64,000 nt of DNA from Calamus simplicifolius (lineage: Eukaryota; Streptophyta; Magnoliopsida; Arecales; Arecaceae), in NCBI GenBank assembly GCA_900491605.1, contig UESW01003879.1, positions 1,207,593-1,271,592 of the forward strand, read 5' to 3'. Shown here piece after piece: positions 43,774 through 54,525 of this stretch (position 1 is its first letter; the number at the start of each line of letters is the position of its first letter). Under the pieces are notes generated by a model. The model ran no database searches. It was not told where the DNA came from and saw only the letters and a program-made list of their open reading frames with translations. The position numbers and the translations under genes were made by a program.

Positions 43774-44257
43774 AACCTAGGCGACCTCAATGATGTTTGG
43801 CCCTAGCCGGCCCTCGGGCTGGTCCTAGGCGACCTCAATGGTGTTTGGCCCCTAGCTGGCTCCCGGGTTGGTCTTGAGTGGCCTCAACACCCAACCCAAA
43901 AATGGCACGGACGCCCGGGGCCAACACAAGAAACTCTCGAAGGGAGCCAACACAAGAAACTCCCGAAGGTTTAAACTTGGAATTCTAGGCGGCCCCGAGT
44001 CGAGCTTTTGGGCCGGCATGGGAAGCCTCCTGCGTAACTTTTAAACGAATTATACTAACAAGTTATCAAATGTACTCAAGGGAATAGGGCTAATTTGCCA
44101 AACGTCGGAATAATTGAAAAACTGACAAGAGTGGTTTAAACATCGAAGCCACACACAAGATAATAATAATAAAAAAACCTTACTATTAATGTATTGTCGT
44201 ACAAAAGGTTAGTCTCGGCCGCATTACAAAACACAAAAGAGTGAAAGAAAATCAAAA
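43774..44257. other. Degenerate GC-rich repeats, then A/T-rich DNA
   Basis: The first part (to about 44030) has diverged pieces of the 136-bp unit and GGCGACCTCAATGG-like words related to the LTR array. The remainder is A/T-rich, with a short ATA repeat near 44160. No gene is seen. Confidence 0.6.
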
Positions 44258-45136
44258 TCAAGGCTCGGAGGGTTCCGACTCGCCGTCCCCATCCTCATCC
44301 ACAGGCTGAATGTCATCAAGATCGCCTAACTGGTGAATTTGAAGAATTTTGTCCTTACACTTTTCTAATCCTTTAGCGTAAGCATCGACGGCCGCTTCGC
44401 TACACTCAGCTGCAAATTCAGCATAGCTCTTATAAGATTCCACCGCACCTTGGGCCCTCTGGTCGGCCGCACTGACCATGATCATGAACTCTGCCTGAGC
44501 GGCCATTATGCTCTCCTTGGCCTGAATTTCAGCGGTGATCAATTTGGCCAAATTTTCTCTAACCTCTCCCTCAGCAGAGGCCAGCTTCTCCTCGGTAAAA
44601 TTTAGCCGCTCCTCGGCATTGGCCAGCCTCTCCTCCATAGCCTAGGCCTCAAACTCGAGCAGCTCTATTCTATCCTCCGCCGTGGCCACCCTCTCTTCGG
44701 CCTGAGTGGCCCTAAGAAGGACACTCTTCAATTTTTCTTCGGCCAACCCCAGCCTCGACATGGCTTCGACCAGCTTGGCATCAGCCACTCGAGCTCTTCT
44801 CTCGGCCTCTTCGACCTGGGTCTTAAGATCTCGACTCTCTTCCTCAGCAGCCCTCAATGCGCCAGAAACTGCGAGCTCTCGCTTCAGATATCTCCCGAGT
44901 AAGTTCGTCTACCCGAGACTTAAGGATGTCTAACTCAGAGGGGCCTTGCTTCTGGTTGCCTGAGCCTCTGAGATAAGCATCCCGAAGGACGAACGAACTG
45001 TTAGACGCCTGCACACACCATCAGGTGAGAGAATAATTATAATTGACTTGAAGAAAGAAGGGGCTAAGGATCTTGTATAATCACCTAGAGGATGGCAGTG
45101 AAGAAAGTGTCCAAGGACTTCTCCAGTGGCTGACAT
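44258..45136 (-). pseudogene. Antisense accessory ORF of D: C-terminal coiled coil
   Basis: On the minus strand, two segments in the same frame (44857-44642 and 44638-44258) are separated by one TAG. They encode a long Ala/Glu-rich heptad-repeat helix (AEERLANAEERLNFTEEKLASAE and similar) ending in an acidic tail (DEDGDGESEPSEP). A related segment continues upstream to about 45136. Tat-lineage elements are known to carry an extra antisense ORF in this position; the function is unknown. It may need splicing, because the frames of the antisense pieces do not join. Confidence 0.6.
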
Positions 45137-45844
45137 CGAAGCTCGGCTTGGAGATTGGGCAGGGCCGAGCAGCTAAGTACACGCTCGGCCAGGCGACCTA
45201 GGCGAATTGCGTTGACACCGGACGGCCGGTTCATAAGACCCTCATCGGAGGGCACTTCCGCCCCCTCTTGGGGCGAGCGAATATCTGAGGATCGATCCTC
45301 GCCGACCTCCTGAACCGGAGGCGTTGTCATCCTTTCTTCCGGTAGAACCTCGTCCTCGACCCCGGTGGGTGGCAAAGATTTTTCCTTTGCTGGCTCCTCT
45401 TAAGTCTTGGCCAGAGGAACTCCCATCGGCGGTTCTTCTTGAACAACAACCGAAGGGAACTCTGTTACCAGTTCTTCAACAGAAGGATCCCTCTCCCTCG
45501 CCTCCCCTGCTAAGGTAACTTCAGGGGAGGGGGGCGGTTGGTCAACCCGCTTTGGTTTCTTGGGCGCCGCCCTCATCGAGCCTTCGGCGGCCTTTCTTTT
45601 CTTCGTAAGAGCCTCCAATAAAAAATCTATAGAGAACCTCATTTCTGCATTGAAAAAACAAAGAGTCAAAGGACAAAAATAGGAGCAATAAAACAAATGA
45701 CAATAAACCATGAACAAATAAAGGCATAGGTACAAATGTACATACATAATGAACAAACGAAGGATAAAAGGAAGGACAAGGAACTATGGCCAATGGCCGA
45801 GGAAGGTGACGCTCACCAGACATCGGTGAAGCGGCCACCGGCAT
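45137..45844 (-). pseudogene. Antisense accessory ORF of D: low-complexity middle part
   Basis: Minus-strand pieces (for example 45375-45085 and 45756-45400) are rich in Pro, Glu and Ser and contain a basic word, KKRKAAEGSMRAAPKKPKR, that could be a nuclear localisation signal. An internal hydrophobic stretch (45756-45640) looks like non-coding or intron sequence rather than a protein part. Exon borders are not defined. Confidence 0.4.
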
Positions 45845-46712
45845 TGCTAAAGCCTCGCGAGGTTGCCCTCCGATAGCAGCTCTGCGCAGGGAGGGACGAT
45901 GGAGGACAGGAGAGCCTCGAAAAGTCCTCGATCTCTTTCCTCTATGTTGGAATTCTTATTTGGGCTAGTATCAGGATAACCCTAAGACGTCTTCACCCTC
46001 TCGCCATGAACATAAAAGAAACACGACTTCTACTCCTTGACCTTCGAGGGTAAGTCCAATTTAAGTACCCTCTTGGGACGAGAGGCAAAACTCCACCAGC
46101 CGCTCTTGGAGGAATTTCTAAGCTTATACAAAGCTCGAAAGAGAGGAACTCGAGCGGGGGCACCATGAAAATGACAAAGTACTATGAATGAATATATGAT
46201 TCAGATAGAGTTTGGGGTCAATTATACAGGAATAAGGTTATACCTATCTAAGAGATTTAAAAAGAAGGGGTGGAGGGGGAGCCGGAGCCCGCCCTTGAGG
46301 AATTCTTCATAAAGGGTGACTCCTCCTCCTTGGCCACAAGTCACCTTGTCGCCATACCAAGGAGAAAACAAACAGACACTATCAGGAACATTATACCGGA
46401 CCCTAATCCTCCTTATGTCCTGTTCCTTCAAGATGGAGCATATCCCCCTGGTCTCGTGGAGGCGGATCTAGTGGGAGATGCCGAATGGGATGGGGGAGGC
46501 GAAACCTTAGGAGTCGGAGAGATGGCCCTAACAGTGGGAGAAGGAATCCCGCCTGGAGGGACATCGATTGAGAGAACCTCGCTCGGGGGAATCTCGCCCG
46601 AAGGAATTTCACTGGAGGGTGGACTGGTAGTCTCATAACGACCTGGAATAGAAACCCTGCTGGGAGCATGACGATGAGCTTCGAGAATCTCTTCCCTAGA
46701 TGGTTCGACCAA
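45845..46712 (-). pseudogene. Antisense accessory ORF of D: N-terminal transposon-associated domain
   Basis: Minus-strand translation from about 46430 to 45990 gives EQDIRRIRVRYNVPDSV, then VTLYEEFLKGGLRLPLHPFF and, after a stop, further matches (KLRNSSKSGWWSFASRP). This is the pattern of the 'putative gypsy type transposon' domain found in antisense ORFs of plant gypsy elements. A Pro/Ser-rich segment precedes it (46712-46428). Several stops break it. Confidence 0.6.
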
Positions 46713-47310
46713 AGGCCCCTTCCCTTTCCTATCAATCTAGGGATCCATCGAAAAGAAAGAAACACAAGAAAAACCAAGAAACTAACCTCGAAACAAAGGG
46801 ACAGAAGCGAAAGGAAGCTCGGTGCCGGGAGGAGGAACAAGAAGCAAGAAGAACGCAAAAGTGATGGAAGGCAAAAAGAATGGGTGGGATAATATTAACC
46901 TTTCAGATTTAGGGGACCCTGCTCATCATGAAGCGCGAAGCGACGAGCACCGAATCATGGCCCAAGTGTCACTAACCCATAAGTGGAGCACATTTCCCTC
47001 AGCAAAAAGAGTCGTCAACAAAATTTAAGTACATAAAACTTTTTCCCATCAATCACGAGGCAATTTTTTTAAATAATAAAAGGATTCTTAATCTCCTTAG
47101 AAGCACGTGCGCATCATTAACATACCATGACGCATTAAACCTGGTTATACAGAGAATTTTTTGCGCTCCTTTCTCTTGATAAGTGTTGTGCACGTGAGAA
47201 CCAAGACTCAGGAGCGGAAGGGCATATGATGTGGCCAGTAAAAAGCCACGTGCTAGAGACGGTGATTGACATATAATGTGGCCAGTAAAAAGCCACGTGT
47301 TAGAAACGGC
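46713..47310. other. Non-coding 3' part of D with a G-box cluster
   Basis: No gene is supported. Four CACGTG words lie at 47104, 47191, 47247 and 47294. The last two are inside a ~47-bp direct repeat (47224-47262 and 47271-47309) that contains GGCCAGTAAAAAGCCACGTG. The U3 start and polypurine tract of D must lie in or near this stretch but could not be fixed. Confidence 0.55.
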
Positions 47311-48412
47311 ATCCGGCCCCTAGGCGGACCCAGGGCCAGACCTAGGTGGCCCCGACAGCGCTGGCCCCTAGGCGGCCCCGACGGCGCCGATCCCCAAGTG
47401 GCCCCGATGGCGCCAGCCCCCAGGCGGCCCTGACGGCGCCGATCCCCAGGCGGCCCCGAGGCTAGCCCTAGGCGGCCTCGACGGCGCCGGCCCCCAGGTG
47501 GCCCTAGGGCCAGCCCTAGGCGACCTCGACGACGCTCAACCTCCGGGCGGGTCTAGGACCGATCTTGGGCGCGAGTCTTCTTCCAAAACCTCACAGATTT
47601 GACAAGATAGGTGATGTCAGTTTGGACGTCCTCTTCAGAGGATCTTAGCCCAAAAAGTCATTAGCAGCATTTAATGGCTCTAGCTAAATAAGCATAAAAA
47701 GGTGATTACATGCCATAAAGCATCGATCACTTCAAGTCAAAAAGGCCAATAAGGCCCAAAAAGTCATTAGCAGCATTTAATGGCTCTGATTAAAGAAGCA
47801 TAAAAAGACGATTACCTGTCATAAAGTATCAATCACTTCAAGTCAGAAGAACCATTAAGGCCCAGAAAATCATTAGCAACATTTAATGGTCCTAGCTAAA
47901 TAAGTATAAAAAGGCGATTACCTACCATAAAGCATCAATAATACTTCAAGTCAGAAAGGCCAATAAGGCCCAAAAAGTCATTGATAGAATTTAATGACTC
48001 TGGTTAAATGAGCATTAAAAGCCGATTATTCCTGGGAAAACATTGATGGTTTCGGAATAATAGATGTGGATCCAATCCGATCAATTCTGACATTCTACCT
48101 GCAAGAGTGCTGACGTGCTATAAGATTCAGACCTCAACACAGGAAGAGGCCCGTAAAAAGGGAAGGTAATAGCAAATAAAGGGCCAGCTAGTTTAAGCCA
48201 AGTCCATTCTATGGTTCTTCCACATACACACTTTTTCTCAACTATGACTGTGTTCCTGGTTGCCAACTGGGGCGTTGGAGGGTCCTATAACTAAAATCCT
48301 CATTTGTGGGACTTCTGGTAGGATTCCGGGGGGTGAAAGAGTGATCCTGAGACCCCGTTGGTGTATCAGTCAACGTTCAAGGATGCTAGCTCAAGGTGAC
48401 CAGGCATCAACA
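47311..48412 (+). repeat. 3' LTR of element D (5' boundary unresolved)
   Basis: It matches 16051-17110. It consists of a GC-rich array (47311-47560), a ~110-bp minisatellite with three full and one diverged unit (47645-48030), then the conserved end with GACCAGGCATCAACA. The next five bases, ATTAG, would be the target duplication but have no partner on the left. Confidence 0.8.
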
Positions 48413-48639
48413 ATTAGCTCCCAATATATCATACATCTATTTTGTTAATAATTTTGGTTTATAACGAAGTCTCTAACACAATATATCTTTATAATATTTT
48501 TCATCGATGAAGATATTAATGATTTTTTAGGGTATGAAAGAAGAAAAAACTTGCTTCAAAAGACTATGATATCAGCCCCCACTCCCAATATATCATACAT
48601 CTATTCCTATTATCCTAGGCCCCTCTTAGGATACTAGAT
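48413..48639. other. A/T-rich stretch with a 24-bp direct repeat
   Basis: The word CTCCCAATATATCATACATC and the four bases after it occur at 48418-48441 and again at 48582-48605, enclosing 140 bp of A/T-rich sequence with no ORF. The origin is unknown; it could be the footprint of a small insertion or a local duplication. Confidence 0.5.
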
Positions 48640-49708
48640 TATGGCGTAGATCTTGTCTTCCCAGGGCTCCCACTTCGGATCTTATCGAGGAGTACAGATC
48701 CCAGCCTCTGGTCTCGAGGGATGCTATCTGGATTTGGAAGCTCCCCATTCATCCTAGGGTCCAGTTATTTTTATGGAAGATCATGTGGAATTGCCTTCCC
48801 TGCTGCTCCTTACTTTCTAGAAGGGGTCTCCCTATTGAGGCGACTTGTCCGCTGTGTGGAGAGGAGGAGGAGACTATTGACCATGTGATCCTTTTGTGCC
48901 ACAGGTGGAGGCGGATTTGGATGCGGACATGGTATATATGTGGAGTTGATGGTTCTGGTTCTCTATGCTCCTAATTCCTTGTTGATATTCGGAGAGCCTC
49001 TCGACAGCGAAGCATTCTTTGGGCTATTATTGCCTATCAGATCTGGCTGTCGTGGAACCAGGTTATCTTTGCTGATGTTACTATCCTCTTGGATTAGAGC
49101 GGAAGATCAAATCCATGGTTGTTGAAAGTGCTCTTCTGTTCAAAGGTATCGATTTTTGCAACTCTGGCCACTGGAGATCCCCTGCTGCTATGGTAGCGAA
49201 CCGTCACATGGTTTTTATATCTTGGGAGCCCCCCTCCAGTGTTTGTGAAAATCAACTTTGACAGGAGTGTTCGGGGAAGACTCGCGGGGTCTGCTTTTGT
49301 TATTCGGGGTCTGATGGTGCTTTATTGTCGGCTGGCGATTTTGCTTCCTTAGACTCGTCGGTCCCTTTGGCTGAGCTTCATGTTGCATGGGCTGGTATTT
49401 CTCATGCTGTTCGGAGACTTCATGGTCACAGCCTCTTCATTGAAGGGGATTCTCTGACTATCATCCGGTGGCTTCAGTCGGGTGATTGTGACCACACCCC
49501 GACCAACCCTCTCCTCAGTGACATTCGTGCGATTCTACATGGCTCTCCCAGAGTCCACATCCGGCATATCTACCGGAAAGCTAATTTAGCGGCTGACTGG
49601 GTAGTCGGTTGTGGCCTTTCATGTGGGATTTTGGTATTGGTACACAACAAGTCCTTTCTTTCTTTTAAAACAGAAGTTATCTTTTGGAGAAAAAAAAAAA
49701 AAAAAAAA
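48640..49708 (+). mobile_element. LINE 3' fragment: zinc-binding region, RNase H, poly(A)
   Basis: This is the 3' end of a plant L1-type non-LTR retrotransposon. The reverse-transcriptase zinc-binding region is read at about 48720-48925: WKLPIHPRVQLFLWKI, then CPLCGEEEETIDHVILLCHRW. A C-terminal RNase H follows, from VNFD near 49252 through AELHVAWAGISHAVRRL, FIEGDSLTIIRWL and HIYRKANLAADW to about 49620. A 19-base A-run ends the unit (49690-49708). Frameshifts separate the two domains. The RT core and endonuclease are absent (5'-truncated). Confidence 0.85.
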
Positions 49709-49975
49709 GCCAAGAAGGGGTAAAGTCTTCCGTTCAAGAAGCCGTGCTCGTCCACGATCCGTTCAAGAAGCCATAAAGAAAGAGATTTAACTGCCAGGTG
49801 TTTGGCGTTGGATCTCACGAGGCCACGATTCCGCATTGTTTTTGGCGAGAGAACAGGGAGCCAGGGAGCGGAAACGGTGACTTAGATTTTTTCCTTTTTT
49901 GGATCCTTGGTAGAGAAAAGAAAAGCCTTTAATTAGTAGGTGGACGTGAAGGCCAAAGATCCGCCTATCAAATTC
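49709..49975. other. Stretch between LINE poly(A) and element F gag
   Basis: No LTR end, initiator-Met primer site or gene was found. The repeat GTTCAAGAAGCC occurs twice (about 49731 and 49761). The sequence before the F gag start is probably the remains of its leader. Confidence 0.4.
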
Positions 49976-50406
49976 ATGGCAACCCAAAGCAATATTGGTA
50001 TGAATATCCACCAACCTTTTATTCCTATTTTTGATAGAGAAAATTATGATTATTGGAGCATCAAGATGAAAACCTTTTTTATTTCACAAGAAGTATGGGA
50101 TCTAGTTAAAACAGGTACGAAGACCCAATTAATCCAACAAATAATCAGAAGGAGTAACTGAAGGACTACAAAAAGATGGATGCCAAAGCCCTGTTCTTTA
50201 TCCAATAAGCTGTATCTGAGAAAATTTTTCCCAGAATTATTAGAGCCACCAAATCAAAGGAGGCATAGGATATCTTGCAGAAGGAATTTCAAGATAACAT
50301 AAAGGTAAGAGCTATCAAACTTCAAACTCTAAGAAGAGAGTTAGATAATTTGAGAATGCAAGAAAATGAAAAATTGAAGGATTACTTCTCCAAAATTACG
50401 GAGACT
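49976..50406 (+). pseudogene. Element F gag, first part
   Basis: This begins MATQSNIGMNIHQPFIPIF, followed by DRENYDYWSIKMKTFFISQEVWDLV, a typical copia Gag N-terminus (DUF4219/UBN2). A stop at 50159-50161 and a frame change follow, after which DAKALFFIQ, SEKIFPRIIRATKSKEA and KLQTLRRELDNLRMQE are read to the insertion point. The next residues lie beyond element E at 61194. Confidence 0.8.
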
Positions 50407-52147
50407 TGTTGGCCCATATGGCAACCCAAGAGGGGGGGGTGAATTGGGTTCTTAAAAATTTAAGACTTTTTGAAATGTTTTAAACAAGTTAACTCAAGAT
50501 GTGCAAGTAAAAGAAATTAACTTATAAGCAATGCACAAACAGAAATAAGAGAGATAGAGTGAGAGACAAATGAGCACGGCAAACACAAGATATTTTTATA
50601 GTGGTTCGGTGCAACCAGCACCTACGTCCACTCCCAAGATCCACTTGGGTCCATACTATAATCTCCCTAGATTACAGCCGAGTTGTTTTACAAGCTCACA
50701 ACTCAAACTTATTGTTTTTCGGGATCACAACGAACCCAGCCGGTTTTACACAGGCTTACCAGCACAAAACCCAACTCGTTGTTTTTAACGGGATCACAAC
50801 GAACCCATAACGTAAGCTATCCCAAGCTTACAACAAGGTACAACTACCTCCACTGATTCAATCCACTTTGAATCAGTACACAAGAAAATAATTTCGAGTT
50901 TAAATACAAACTGCTCCTCTAGAGCAGAATAATCAAAATAAAGCTTAGGTTTAGAAAAGCCTGATTGAATAAGCTTGAATGCAGGCTTGGCTTCTTTGCT
51001 TCTCTTCTCCAACTCCTTTGATGTGTGGAATCAGGCCTCAGTACAGATTCTCCTAGCTTTGGGGCTTTTGGACGTTGGTTGAAGCTTTTCTCCTTTTTCT
51101 TCTAGGTTGGAAGATCTTGATATTGCTCTTGGTTGCTTTGGGATCTCCTCTTGAACTTTTGTTGATTGTAGATCTGGAGCACACGAATCTCTCTCTTTGA
51201 TTTCACTCCTTTTGAATCTCTTTTTCTTGACTCAAATGATTTTTCCAATGAAGCTCTGTTTTTTCCCTCTTTCTCTTCTTTTTCTTTGAAATAAATTTCT
51301 CTCTATTTGTCTCACTTTGATTTGAAAACAGCTTCTCTATTTATAGATTCTGCAAGAATATATCCGTTAGAAATACAGAAATATAGCCGTTATTCAAAAA
51401 TCTTACCGTTGGGGCTGACGTGTCGTCGTGAAAAATTGCGCCCAGAATTTCGTGGAGTCGACTCGAGCACTGTGGGAGTCGGCTCGAAGTCGATTACTAA
51501 AAATAGAAACATTTTAATGTTAGAGGGTCGACTCGCGAAAAACCAAAGTGTCGGCTCCCGACAGTCGGGGGTCGACTCGAAGAAAATGGGAGTCGACTCG
51601 AGAAGCGCTCAAAAAACATGCTTTCTGTTGTTTGAGCGGAGTCGGCTCGCACAGTCCGGAGTCGGCTCGCACAGAGTCAGGGGTCGACTCTTGAAATCCA
51701 AGGGTCGACTCAAGAAAATCAGAAAACTCTGTTACTTACTGGAGTCGACTCTGAAACTCTAGAGTCGGCTCCGGAACGTATCAAAAATCAGAAATTTTTC
51801 TGATTGACTTTGAAATTCGTCCCAGAATAATTTTAAATGAAATTTTGACTTGAATACAATAAATATGACATTAAGCATGAATTCAAGACATGTTTCAAGA
51901 AATCATTGATTGAAATATACATGTAAAAATTCCTTTTTGAAATCTTAAATATAGAGCTTGAAACTTCTTTTTCAAATTGATTCAAAACTCAGTGAATTTA
52001 AACATTGAGAGTCCATTGCTTTCATTTTAAATAAGCTCAAGGTTTTTGATAAATAAACTCATTATTTCCTTTAAAATACTCATGGCTTTTGGAAATCATC
52101 AAAATCAATAAAGTTGGGGTAATTACAATCTCCCAAATTTCTCAACA
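50407..52147 (-). repeat. 3' LTR of element E (left side)
   Basis: This is a 1741-bp partner of 59449-61188. On the minus strand it begins TGTTGAGAAATTTGGGAG and ends GGGCCAACA-like (here ATGGGCCAACA). U3 carries a large array of GTCGAC/GCCGAC-type sites (about 51455-51775 on the plus strand). Three CCGTT (AACGG) words lie at 51364, 51387 and 51406, and a TATA-like TATAAATA lies next to them. Confidence 0.95.
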
Positions 52148-52629
52148 ATCTCCCCCTTTTTGATGATGACAAAAACATTGAGTATATGCATGTTTGTATT
52201 AAAAAATTTTTCGATACCAAAATCAATTTTTATGTTCATTGAGAGGCTCCCCCTAAATGAGGTAGCTCCCCCTATGAAACTCAATTTTATAATTCATTCA
52301 AAATTTTCAATTTTAAGTTCAAGCAAATAATTTTTCCCTTTTCAAATTTTAAGCATAATGATAACTTGGTTATCTCTCCCTTTTACTTAGATTAACTCTC
52401 CCTCTTTAATATTCAAATTATCTCTCCCCTTTCAAATTTAAAATTTGATTGCATTGAAAGCATATACGATTACGATTAAATAAAATCTCTCCCCCTTTTT
52501 TGTAATCAACAAAAAGGTTAGGATAAAGTCATTGCATCAAGAATGTATTAAGGATTTTCAAGTTTTCCATATAATCATTAAACTTCTCAACCATTTAAAT
52601 TATCAATTGAGGATAATCATTCAAGATAT
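52148..52629 (-). other. Element E 3' leader with polypurine tracts
   Basis: Read on the minus strand, the terminal polypurine tract (AAAAAGGGGGAGAT) abuts the LTR at 52148-52161. Further GGGGGAG or GGGAGAG words lie near 52250, 52268, 52375-52400, 52430 and 52492. It is A/T-rich, with no gene. Confidence 0.75.
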
Positions 52630-54055
52630 TCAAAGATACTTACAATTGAAATGTACATAAGTAATCCTATTCAAATGATCAACTATCTGCTTCATTCCTT
52701 CACATTGTAGTTTAACATAATCTTTAAGCTTATTATCTACAAAAGTACAAGCAGACAAAATCTTATCCTGAAGCTCGGCGTTGCACTGGGAATAGGTCTC
52801 TGAGTCACCACAGATATCCTTAAGCTCTCCAAAAATATTCTTCAAGTCTTCACTTAAGGAGCTGGTGGATGAACTAAGAGTAGATTCAATAGATGCAACC
52901 CGATCACTAAGTGAATACAAAGCTTCTTTCAAATTCATAAACTTTTCATCAAATTCATTTTTCAACCTATTTTCATGCTCACTAATCTCAGATTTGAATA
53001 AGGATCTAAGCTGATCTAACTGAACATCAGAAAAGCTAACAGATGATAAAGTAGATGTCTGAGCTGGAGCAGAAACAGGAACAGGAACAGGAGCTGGAGC
53101 AGAATCTGGAACAGAAGAGCTCTGAGGAGGCTCAGGTGAAGAATGTCTCACAGATGGTCTGGGGGCCTCAGCATCCATAGCTCTGTCCTCTGCAATATTC
53201 TTCCTCTCCCATCTTCCATTCCTCTTAACAAAACCCATTCGATGAATAGTAGCCAAAGTGTAATAATCAGTGTGCCTTAATTCCTTCTTTGGCTCACTAT
53301 CACCAAATGTAATCCCTTGGCTTTGAAATAACTTCGTTAGAACCATGCCATAGGGCAAACTTGACTTCTTCTTCCCTCCACAATCAGCTATGTACCAAAT
53401 AATCATCCGAGGCAAATTAATAGGCTTCCCAGAAACTACGGCATCCATAATAAAAATATCTCTCTCAGATACATAATCGAATCTGCCAGTCTTGGGAACA
53501 AAATTCTACTGCAGATGTTGTGAAGTAACCTCAGCTCCAAAGGCAATTGGCTTGCAAAACTTCTTCAAATCCCTCAAAATTTCTGTTCAATAATCTTGTG
53601 AGGGCAGGCGATCTATCCTCTGGGGCATAAGTGGATGGTCCAGACAGGGGTAAATTTAACAGTCTAGATAGAATAGTGGCAGTGATATTCAGTCCAATGC
53701 CTCTCACTACGCTCACTAAACCATCATCACCTCTAGTCAAATTTTTGTAAAACTCCTTAACTAGTGCAGGATACGTGGGACAATCCAGTGAACATATTTT
53801 CTCAAGTCCCATCTCAATCAACTGTCTACCTATTATAAAACCTTCATTCTCAAATAACTCAAAGTCCCTTCCTACCGGTTGTAACAACTCTACTGGCAAG
53901 GTGATCTACCTGAAGAGTGGTAGCTGGAACAGGAGAACCACTCGGAGAAGATGTAGAAGATGAATCCGAAGACGGCTCGCGGACGGGTCATCGAACGGTC
54001 CGTTTCCTCTTCAATCCGGCGCCACTGCTGCTAGCTCCACGGTTTTGGGTGCCAT
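52630..54055 (-). pseudogene. Element E ORF3, accessory protein at the env position; broken
   Basis: The minus-strand ATG at 54055 (MAPK) matches the ORF3 start of A, B and C, but the frame is lost within a few codons. The globular domain is open at 53899-53531 (FELFENEGFIIGRQLIEMG, CPTYPALVKEFYKNLTRG). After a break near 53510 a 272-residue piece (53448-52630) covers the end of the domain, an unusually Pro/Ala-rich linker with PAPVPVPVSAPA, and the helical C-terminus (GDSETYSQCNAELQDK). It is clearly more diverged from C than the neighbouring pol is. Confidence 0.7.
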
Positions 54056-54154
54056 AGATCTAGATGGAGTGAATAATCAGAGGTTTTTGGAGTTTTGGAG
54101 GGTTTGGGAAATCTTTGGAAAGAGTTTGGAATGATTAGAAATGATTGAAATGTC

Positions 54155-54345
54155 CGTGGGGTCGACTCGTGCCCTAGATAATCAACTGGGACCACGTCGA
54201 GTCGACTCGCGCAAAGCGGGAGTCGGCTCCCGAGTAGTCACAGAGCACGGACCCGAAATCGAGTCGACTCGCGCAGAGCGGGGGTCGGCTCCGAGTTTCA
54301 ACAGAAACAGGGGTCGACTCCGATACTGTCCGAGTCGGCTCCGAG
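54155..54345 (-). repeat. Seven-site GTCGAC/GCCGAC array in the pol-ORF3 spacer of E
   Basis: On the plus strand these read GGGTCGACTC, GAGTCGACTC, GAGTCGGCTC and similar, seven in all. The position and number match A, B and C. The rest of the spacer (54056-54525) is A/T-rich and non-coding. Confidence 0.75.
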
Positions 54346-54525
54346 ACCATTTCAGAAAAAATAAAGATTCAGAGAATCTGAAATGAGTCCGGAATTTGAT
54401 CTTTGAGTATGATTAAAAATCATGGATTTTGAGAGATCAAATTGATATGAGTTCTAGATAAAATTTCCTTAAGATTTTGAGAAATTGAAAGAACTCTAGA
54501 TACATTTCCTTAGGGGTTTCAAAAT

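Larger units (their letters stand above)
16051..48412 (+). mobile_element. Ty3-gypsy Tat-type element D, interrupted by nested elements B and C
   Basis: Gag, protease, RT, RNase H, a second archaeal-type RNase H and integrase in this order mark the Tat lineage (Retand/Ogre group), which lacks a chromodomain. Related LTR sequences lie at 16051-17110 and 47311-48412 and both end in GGCATCAACA. Element B split the gag at 17557/37783. Without B and C the element is about 12.1 kb. No target duplication was found: ATTAG follows the 3' LTR but has no match at the 5' side, so the 5' LTR is probably truncated. Many stops show it is dead. Confidence 0.85.

Noticed and set aside
46270..46638. Plus-strand 122-residue ORF (46270-46638)
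   Set aside because: It is the shadow of the antisense accessory ORF, whose minus-strand translation carries the recognisable transposon-associated domain.
54141..54386. Plus-strand ORFs across the GTCGAC arrays (also 51307-51762, 60346-60675, 23834-24203, 32790-33159)
   Set aside because: They arise because the repeated motif lacks stops in some frames. They lie in LTRs or spacers, are not conserved as proteins and have no domains.
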